Assembly (NCBI GenBank): GCA_949752735.1
Contig: OX457039.1
Coordinates: forward strand, 42,093,699 to 42,157,698
Direction: 5' to 3'
From: Lumbricus terrestris
Taxonomy: Eukaryota > Annelida > Clitellata > Crassiclitellata > Lumbricidae
Length of the DNA: 64,000 nucleotides
The notes below the pieces were generated by a model. The model was not told the origin of the DNA. It was given only the letters and a program-made list of their open reading frames with translations, and searched no databases. Numbering within the stretch: the stretch's first letter is position 1; every line of letters begins with the position of its first letter. Positions 57,312 to 64,000 of the stretch are shown here, one piece after another. The translations under genes were made by a program, and so were the position numbers.

Positions 57312-58522
57312 CTACACAAAACAAACAAGATAGCCAGGTTCATCATAAGCTTCAAAAAAGATGCCAAGTAAATTTCAGCAACATTTATAACAATATTCAT
57401 CTGATTCATTATGACTCAAGGTAAATGAGTGTCTATAAGCACCAGCGAATAAACTGGTTCCTGTAACTTCGCTTTTGTGGGTGCAGTAGAAATCTCGAGA
57501 TCATGATTACCTGCTCTCTCTCATTCAATATCTTTGTTTCTGCTATTGCAGTGATGCATGGCACGGTTGAATAAACTTATGAAAACATATTTATAGCATT
57601 CATCTAGTCCAAAACACCCGTACCTAACTCTAAAATACACATGGCTTGCTCAACTTAATCACTTGTGCACTTTTGCTTGCTTGCTTTCAAGTTATGTCAT
57701 TATTCTAAAATCTATTCTAAACTTTCCTTTTTTATGTAAAAGTTAAGAATTTATCTCCTAGTTTCTCAAGTAACAAAGTTGGCCACTATACATTTTTCTC
57801 CGTTAAATTGTCTCAGGTGCCCTGCTGGCTTGTGGGACCGTTGCCCATTTCCTGTGTACACCAATAAATCGCAAAATTTGATGAGATGCGACCTGTACGT
57901 TGTTTGCAGAATAAAGCATGTTATGTCGTTCGTTCTCCTTTCATTCTTTTACTGTTACGTTAATGTGGTAACAGGTTTATGTAGACGAGTTGAGTTATGG
58001 TCTAATAGTGACTGTTAGATTGAACAGGATGTGTATTATGTTTCTCATTCCTTGGTTCCACTGTTTCCCAAGTTACATTTAAATCATCGAACATTTGATG
58101 CATGACTATGTTTTGGAGCCGTCTTACTACTCCTAGGATAAATAGGTTACCTTAATCCAGAGGAACTGTTGTCCCTCTTCGGCAAGCCCAGAATTGTTGA
58201 CAAAACTTAAAACCTGATACAACAATGCTGGCAGTTGAAGCAAGGATAGATCTATAATACACAAACTGTTTAGCACATCAATGGGAATATCATACGTGTT
58301 AATCATTCATCCATTGATCCTCTGGCGGTAACTAAGTACCAGTGCTGGATGGAAGGTTAACAAAGGCAGTGACCTATTGTTGTGATAATATTCCATCATA
58401 TTCGTGCCACAGTCTGAGGAGTTTTCACACACTGATACATGCTCATAAAAATGTGCTTCTGAAGCCATTATTAGACCATAACTCAACTCATCTACACAAA
58501 AGTAACAGTATTCCAATTTTAC
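57312..58522. other. Angiomotin-family intron, SINE-tail fragment only
   Basis: Contains a diverged tail module at about 57437-57505 (GCGAATAAACTGGTTCC, CTTTTGTGGGTGCAG). Otherwise nothing recognised. Confidence 0.45.
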
Positions 58523-58614
58523 CTGTGCTGATGCCTGGTATTGCGTTGGAAGTTCCATGCTGAGCATTGGGCTTCCTCCATCGTAACAATTGCCTAAGGC
58601 ATTGTTGGCACTGC
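58523..58614 (-). CDS. AMOT: Angiomotin-family exon: C-terminal region
   Basis: Acceptor CTTTTTGCAG, donor GTAAAA, 92 bp, entering in phase 1 as required by the previous exon and leaving in phase 0. It encodes SANNALGNCYDGGSPMLSME followed by LPTQYQASAQ. No direct match to vertebrate angiomotins, whose C-terminal tails vary, but both splice sites and the phase fit. Confidence 0.72.
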
Positions 58615-59588
58615 CTGCAAAAAGAACAAAATATATTCAATCACACTTGAATCACCTCTTAACATGTACGCACACAATGACGACAACGACTGATCAGCTG
58701 TGAAAATCTGTAAATACCTTATCAGCAGTTCCTCTTGTGCGGATGAATCCAAGCACTGACACGGTACATGCGACCCACATAAAGCACCATAAAAAAATTA
58801 CGAAACAAATCTAAAAGAGGCGAGTCTTAAGATAATGTGGAATGTTTTATGGCTGTTTGTGTTGAAGTTTTAATCTCCAGTGGAAGATAGACTTTCCAGA
58901 AGGTTGGTAAAAAATTATGTTCGGCCAGAATTATTGTTTGGTTATCTTGTCATTCAGCTGTCCACACATCTCTGCTTGACAAATGACATCAATGAAAACA
59001 TAACATGGCTTGAACCAACATATGAGCAAAGCATCGATAAAAATCAAGAAAAATAGACATCATTCAATTGTACCATTGCTGTTATTAACTGGTGTTCTGT
59101 AAGGAAAATTACCCTTCACATACATGACACACCCATAGCAGCAAATCAGTGACTTGAAGAATGACTCCTGCTGACAATGCTACAGAGGATTTGGCATTTT
59201 GAGAACCTATCTGGTCAACAACATTACAACATTTCCAAACAGTATGATATGCCAAGAAGCACATTAGTATATTAGATCTATGTCTATTATAGTGGCATGC
59301 CGGCAGTTCAATTTCTATGGATGCAAGGGTTTAAGGGTATCATTCCAAATTCCACCCCCCAGGTCCCCCCTCTCTCTTTCCTTCTGTCTCTGTCTATCTT
59401 CTGTCTGTCTTGTCTGTCTGACTGTCTATATCTCTGTCTGTCTGTCTCTGATCTGACATGTGTTGATGCCTCTCTGTCTTTCTGTTTATCTGTCCGTCTG
59501 TCTGTCTCTTCCCTCTACACTTATCCACTATAAGGCCTTTTACGGAGCCATTCCTTTGCCAAAACGACCAATCACGACCTGGACGTAC
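58615..59588. other. Angiomotin-family intron with (CTGT)n tract
   Basis: A CTGTCTGT/TCTCTG-rich microsatellite lies at about 59385-59512. The rest is unique AT-rich intron. Confidence 0.6.
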
Positions 59589-59878
59589 TTGATTTAACGT
59601 GAACCGGACGTTGATCTTGTTCCCTGTTTGTGCAGCTGTACATTTGGTCGTCGTCAACCTGGCTGCTCTGGCGGGACGTCGCCCCCGACGCCGGTACGGA
59701 CATCGACATCATGTAGGCTGCGCTGGTGGGAGATCGATGGTGGGGCGAATGTAGTGGCGATGATGATGATGGCAGCAACAGGCTGCTGATGCTGCTGCTT
59801 CGACTGAGCGATGCGTGATGCTGCAGGATTTTGATCAGCATCTCTTTCTCGGCCAATTCAGCCTGCAGTGTTCTAATT
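59589..59878 (-). CDS. AMOT: Angiomotin-family exon: end of coiled coil and Ser-rich region
   Basis: Acceptor TGTTTCTCTCCAG, donor GTACGT, 290 bp. It opens IRTLQAELAEKEMLIKILQH, a clear match to angiomotin IKxLHAxIIEKDAMIKVLQ. It continues into low-complexity Ser/His/Pro sequence (SLSRSSSISSLLLPSSSS), with SRQSS aligned to vertebrate SRQTS. If the donor were ignored the frame would stop about nine codons later, but the next exon fits the phase-1 donor exactly. Confidence 0.9.
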
Positions 59879-60390
59879 CTGGAGAGAAACATGACACAAT
59901 AGCGTACAATGCAGTACAACGTAACTGATTTTACCACCTCCCCTTATCAGCTCAGAGATGTACTTTGAAATCGAGCAAAAGGAAATACACAGTGAGTGAA
60001 TAAATAATAAAGAGAAAGACATTGAAAATATTACAGGATAATTTCAATAATGTGTTGTTTATCTTTAACTATTAAAATCATAATTTTTATTACCAGAAAA
60101 TATGAAATAATTTGAATCGATATTAGCTTGAGATGGAGAGAATTGCAGTCACGGTAAATTGGCGTCGGATCAGAATGCCTCAGTTAAAGATCACCGAGCC
60201 ATAGAAACGCATGACAACAACACTACATGACTAACAGTCTTGACCGAACATGTGGGACTGCTCCTAAAACGCCAAGTTAAAGAATGCACATTACACACAG
60301 CAACTAGAAATCTGCTTGATTATTTAAACAGATTCAATGAGCAAGGTTCAAGACCATTTGTACCGTGAAACTGGAAGACTATGGATGAAA

Positions 60391-60621
60391 GTGGGGTGCG
60401 GTGGTGTAGTGGTGCATTCGGTGCGTTTGAGCTGGAGGGTTTCAGCTTCGAATCCACCTCAAGCCGCCATGTAGGGATCTTGAGCAAGTCCTTCAGTCAT
60501 AATTGCTCATGCGCTTCAGCGTGAAACTCCGATTCAGTGTCCGCGCTATAGTCAGGAGTGCCTCTGAGCAGATAGCCTGAATAGGTATCATAGAAAATGC
60601 AAGAAATGAATGAATGAATAG
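60391..60621 (+). mobile_element. tRNA-derived SINE, copy 3, with (GAAT)n tail
   Basis: Starts GTGGGGTGCGGTGGTGTAGT (A box TGGTGTAGTGG), with B-box-like GCTTCGAATCC, then GATCTTGAGCAAGTCCTT, GTGTCCGCGCTATAGTC, GTGCCTCTGAGCAG and a GAATGAATGAAT tail. Same family as the copies at 18133 and 45735. In an angiomotin-family intron, antisense to the gene. Confidence 0.8.
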
Positions 60622-60657
60622 ATTAAAGAAATACGAAGGAATATAAAGAATAGCTAC

Positions 60658-60813
60658 AAGGCAATGGCACGAGCCAGCCTGGCTTCTGAGTCGGCACATC
60701 GAAGATTCGCTTCGTAAAGTTCTCTAAGCTGGAGCACCCGGTCTGAATAAGTTCTCGTCCAATATCTTCCATCTTCCAGAGAGTTCGGTTCCAGACCCGG
60801 CATACGACCGTCC
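60658..60813 (-). CDS. AMOT: Angiomotin-family exon: coiled coil YEANLRCADSEARL
   Basis: Acceptor TTTTTGCTGAAG, donor GTAGCT. The first base completes a Lys codon, and the last two bases pair with the next exon. It encodes SLEDGRYWTRTYSD and then LQLRELYEANLRCADSEARL, aligned with angiomotin LEAxIWxEEEEVxxANRRCxDMExxI. The donor is weak. Confidence 0.85.
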
Positions 60814-61299
60814 CTTCAGCAAAAACACAACCACAGTCTTACCATATCTGTACTATGACATTCGTTCCATGACATCAGATTTAGAGTCATGGATATGACT
60901 TTGATATTACAACAATCTTCTCTACCGTACTAACTACCAGAGAGGCTGTAAAGGTTGATTATTTAAGTTAGCATCAGCCACACAGTCACAAACTACTGCA
61001 ACCTTGCAGTGTCTTCACTCTGCGTAAGTTCTTGTAGACAATAAGCAGTCACATTTTTACCTCATTGGCTACTACAGCAAGTTAGCCACATTGGTTATGG
61101 GGTAGGCTGTGTGTTAACGAGTCTTTCGTTATGGCCCATCCAAATATCACGCACACCCAAAAATCGTGTTTTCAACTCCTCCCTTGTTGCACTTCGTACG
61201 TTTTTTGGAACACCATGCATATGTACAAATAAACTTCTCCAACTCCTTACAAAAGTTAACTATTTAAAGCCATCTATAGATAAAACATTTTTTCTTCTT

Positions 61300-61450
61300 T
61301 CCTTAAAGAATTGGAAGGAGACCAGACGAGAAGATCTACAGTGTCTGGAGATGACATGGGAAGACGCTGTAGAGGTGGCGATGGAGAATGGAGAAGCTGC
61401 GTTGCCCGATGTGCAGTCCTGCATGGGAAGGACTAAAACTAAGGTAAAGA
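61300..61450 (+). pseudogene. LINE ORF2 extreme C-terminal relic
   Basis: The + strand reads WKETRREDLQCLEMTWEDAV and, after a variable stretch, GRTKTK. This resembles the RTE/CR1-type ORF2 end (W..xxxDLxxLxxTWEDAxxxAxDRxxWRxxVxxCxxxHGRTK) in eroded form. It sits in the intron between two angiomotin-family exons, on the opposite strand. Confidence 0.45.
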
Positions 61451-61594
61451 CTAAGGCAAGGTGTAAAACATTCATTTTTACCATAGGCTACTTTGTATAT
61501 GTGCAGACCAAAACTGGTAAGCCACCATTTAAATAAGCTGCAGTCGTAAAGGATCTATAATAAGTCTAATATGCGAAAATGTGATGAAACTTAC

Positions 61595-61656
61595 TTTGAG
61601 ACAGGTTCAATAGCCAACTGTCTGAAAAGTGTCTCATCTAAAAACTTCTGTTCCCA
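61595..61656 (-). CDS. AMOT: Angiomotin-family exon: WEQKFLDE
   Basis: Acceptor AAATTTTAG, strong donor GTAAGT, 62 bp ending in phase 2. It encodes WEQKFLDETLFRQLAIEPVS, aligned with angiomotin WEQKYLEExxxRxFAxDAA. The vertebrate segment AAATxAAQRDTT that follows is not present here. It is too short to appear as an ORF by itself, but phase and motif continuity support it. Confidence 0.9.
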
Positions 61657-62353
61657 CTAAAATTTAATAAATGCATGCATAAAGTTAGCACCATGAAACA
61701 TAAAACTATTATTTTCTTAAAAGTAATTCATGTCAACAGAACTTTTAAACATAGGCCTTTGCTTAACTTATGTAATTAAGTAAAGTTTTATTCTATAAAA
61801 ATTAAGTACTGATGATCACATCATTTACCCTAGAAAAAAAATCTTTTTGTGACGAGCGCTTCCCAAAAGTGTACCTTATCTTTCATTTTTCTCTCTTTTA
61901 ATCAGTCATTAGAAATAAGAAAGGAAAATAAGAGCTAATACGTTGTTTAAAAGAATAGAAATCTGAATCGAAGCACATAATCTATGGTCCTCCGAGTGAT
62001 GTGGAACTACCTGTGCCTCTGAGAAGCAACAACCCAGGATAGGTGCACGAAGAAATTGTTTCTGTTGGACACACAAGACATCTGCAATCACTGATGAGGT
62101 TACAACAGAAAATAAATAGTAGTGACTACAGTTGCCTTGGTCTTAGTCTTACTGGGATTCTTTGGTTTACTTCAAGGTACATACGTGGTTCAAATAACAC
62201 ATTTATAAATGCACTTCTATTGTAATTAGATTTTTCAACTATATATTTTGATACATACATTTGACAAATGTTAAGCCATCGTTAACTGAAACTGATTAGC
62301 AATTTATGCAACAACAAAACAATTATAATATTTTTCCACTTTACGATGCAGAC

Positions 62354-62473
62354 CTTAGAAACTTCCGCTTCCAGCTGGAGAATGCGGCGCTCCTTCTCTT
62401 GCATCTGTCGGATCAGACTGTGTATACTGGTTGGAGACTCTGAGTCAGATGATATGCCATCATCAGTGTCACA
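62354..62473 (-). CDS. AMOT: Angiomotin-family exon: QMQEKERRILQLEAEVSK
   Basis: Acceptor TTGACTTTTCAG, donor GTCTGC, 40 codons, phase 0 at both ends. It encodes an acidic Ser/Asp linker (DTDDGISSDSESPTS) and then LIRQMQEKERRILQLEAEVSK, which matches angiomotin LxREKEERILALEADMTK immediately before WEQKYLEE. Coiled-coil heptads are visible. It is the most upstream exon recognised. Confidence 0.92.
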
Positions 62474-62520
62474 CTGAAAAGTCAAAGGCATCAGACAACG
62501 AAGTTGGTCATCTTGGCAAC

Positions 62521-62750
62521 ACACAGGTACGCTTTAATTGTATACACACAGGTAGACTTTAATTGTAAACATAAAGGTATGCTTTAATTGCATACAAAAA
62601 GGCATGCTTTAACTGCATACACACAGGTTCGCTTTAATTGCATACACACAGGTAGACTTTAATTGTAAACATAAAGGTATGCTTTAATTGCATACAAAAA
62701 GGCATGCTTTAACTGCATACACACAGGTTCGCTTTAATTGTATACACATA
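62521..62750. repeat. 25-bp tandem array, left part
   Basis: Units like ACACAGGTACGCTTTAATTG plus CATAC (25 bp). Four unit types (ACACAGGTACGC, ACACAGGTAGAC, ATAAAGGTATGC, AAAAAGGCATGC) follow each other in a roughly 100-bp higher-order order. The array continues at 63438-63826 after a MITE insertion. It lies in the intron upstream of the exon at 62354. Confidence 0.93.
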
Positions 62751-63437
62751 GGCGCCCTGTCGTTTGCGCGCAGGACGTTTGCGCGCCGTCGTTTGCGCGC
62801 CGTCATTTGCGCGCGGTCAATTGCGCGCAGCAAAAAATGCCAGTCGTTTGCGCGCGAGACGTTTGCGCGCGAGACGTTTGCGCGCGCGCATTGTGAATTG
62901 ACTTGTACTATTATGTCTGCCGTCTTCGTATGATCAAACAGCGAACTCCTGTTTGATGGGTAGGCCTATTTTATTTGCACTTTGATGTTTACTCCTGTTT
63001 ACGTTACGGCAACATACTATTGTAGGAGTATCGTAAAGGAATTGCGCATAACATTTCAATTTGTTATTGAAGACAATCAACAAACTCGCACAAACATTCG
63101 GTTAGACTATTATGTAGCTATTTCGTAGTAAACATTGATACTTAACGATCATTTCATAGAAAACATTGATACCTAATGCTCATTTCGCATAAAACATTGA
63201 TACCTAAAGCTGATTCCGTAGAAAACATTGATACCTATAGCTTAACTTAATGCTAAATTAAAGTAGTAATTTCGTAGGAAAACAATGCAGATTTTATGAT
63301 ATGATTCTTTATTTTGCATATTGTGACGGCGCGCAAATGACGGCGCGCAAACGTCTAACGCACAAATGACGTTGCGCGCAAACGTCGGCGCGCAAATGAC
63401 TGCGCGCAAACGTCTTGCGCACAAATGGCTGGACCCC
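62751..63437. mobile_element. MITE with GCGCGC-repeat TIRs inside the 25-bp array
   Basis: Left end GGCGCCCTGTCGTTTGCGCG; right end read inwards GGGGTCCAGCCATTTGTGCG. Both arms continue as tandem ACGTTTGCGCGC-type units (62751-62895 and 63325-63437). Flanked by exact 9-bp duplications ATACACATA at 62742-62750 and 63438-63446. Nine bp would fit a Mutator-like target duplication, although the host array is itself repetitive. The interior is AT-rich, with a 4-unit ~38-bp tandem (GAAAACATTGATACCTA) at 63117-63240. Confidence 0.7.
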
Positions 63438-63826
63438 ATACACATAGGTAGACTTTAACTGCAAACATAAAGGTATGCTTTAATTGCATACAAAAAGGTA
63501 TGCTTTAATTGCATACACACAGGTATGCTTTAATTGCATACACACAGGTAGACTTTAATTGTAAACATAAAGGTATGCTTTAATTGCATACAAAAAGGTA
63601 CGCTTTAATTGCATACACACAAGTACACTTTAATTGCATACACATAGGTAGACTTAATTGCAAACATAAAGGTATGCATTAACTGCATACACACACTCAC
63701 ACAGGTACGCTTTAATTGCATACACACAGGTAGACTTTAATTGCAAACATAAAGGTATGCTTTAACTGTGTACACACAGGTACGCTTTAATTGCATATAC
63801 ACAGGTACGCTTTAATTGAATGTCAA
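63438..63826. repeat. 25-bp tandem array, right part
   Basis: Continuation of the array at 62521-62750 with the same unit types and more irregular spacing near 63685. Confidence 0.92.
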
Positions 63827-64000
63827 AGTAATGAATTTGCTCACAGGGTACATCTAATTCTAAAAGCAAGCTGGGCACCTTCACCTCCCTGTTGATCCAC
63901 GGTGACTGAAGGAAGGCTTGGCTTCAATGCCTTTTCTACCCTCACATTCTGAGACTGTCTAGTGGACACTTGCATAACAGCCACTCTCATGTATTCTGTT
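63827..64000. other. Intron of the angiomotin-family gene, no exon confirmed
   Basis: The - strand is open in one frame, but its possible donors are phase 1 and the next recognised exon needs phase 0, so it was not called an exon. Confidence 0.4.

Larger units (their letters stand above)
57237..64000 (-). other. AMOT: Angiomotin-family gene, C-terminal half
   Basis: Exons at 62354-62473, 61595-61656, 60658-60813, 59589-59878, 58523-58614 and probably 57237-57311 join in phase on the - strand. They encode the end of the angiomotin coiled-coil (ACCH) domain and a Ser-rich C-terminal region. Angiomotins are cortical scaffolds that bind lipids and actin, hold YAP/TAZ out of the nucleus in Hippo signalling, and use a C-terminal PDZ ligand to bind polarity proteins. 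The N-terminal PPxY-bearing part should lie beyond 64000. Introns carry a SINE, a LINE relic, a MITE and a 25-bp array. Confidence 0.88.

Noticed and set aside
63841..64000. Possible further upstream angiomotin-family exon on the minus strand
   Set aside because: Open frame exists, but its donors are phase 1, incompatible with the phase-0 exon at 62473, and it does not match the angiomotin coiled coil.

Overview
This is a piece of animal (eukaryotic) nuclear genome. It is AT-rich and contains spliced genes with GT-AG introns, many microsatellites and minisatellites, and a dense, varied load of transposable elements. I see no bacterial, plasmid or phage features and no CRISPR array. The gene content (a stomatin and an angiomotin-family gene), tRNA-derived SINEs, Helitron tails, hAT and TA-target MITEs, a Ty3/Gypsy element and the very common palindrome TAGGCCTA suggest a marine invertebrate, perhaps a deuterostome such as an echinoderm. 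The sequence alone does not prove the taxon.

There are two real host genes. (1) A stomatin (SPFH/prohibitin-domain membrane protein) lies on the + strand. Seven coding exons run from 22231 to the stop codon at 47536. All splice sites and phases agree and give about 292 codons; only the short N-terminal first exon was not found. (2) An angiomotin-family gene (Hippo/tight-junction scaffold) lies on the - strand. Exons at 62354-62473, 61595-61656, 60658-60813, 59589-59878 and 58523-58614, with a probable last exon at 57237-57311, encode the C-terminal half; the N-terminal part lies beyond 64000. The two genes converge, with about 9.7 kb between their stop codons.

Layout. 1-21.5 kb holds no recognisable gene. 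It contains MITEs (hAT types at 50-258 and 7060-8086, TA-target types at 6108-6914 and 14000-14979), three Helitron 3' ends, SINEs and large simple-repeat blocks. 21.5-47.5 kb is the stomatin gene, whose introns are filled with minisatellites, a 3.2-kb TIR element with a nested 441-bp element, an 826-bp hAT element, and a 5.2-kb Ty3/Gypsy element on the - strand. That element has LTRs, primer site, gag and protease but no reverse transcriptase or integrase. 47.5-57.2 kb is intergenic, with a LINE relic and an old, diverged ~90-bp tandem array. 57.2-64 kb is the angiomotin-family gene, with a SINE, a LINE relic, a 25-bp tandem array and a MITE in its introns.

The most unusual observations are: a 14-bp minisatellite (21576-22047) that appears to be an amplified copy of the stomatin splice acceptor at 23517; LTRs that differ at only four sites over 963 bp yet have unrelated U5 tips; a series of small hairpins with changing stems in the same Gypsy element; and the cryptic ~90-bp satellite at 55.0-56.0 kb.
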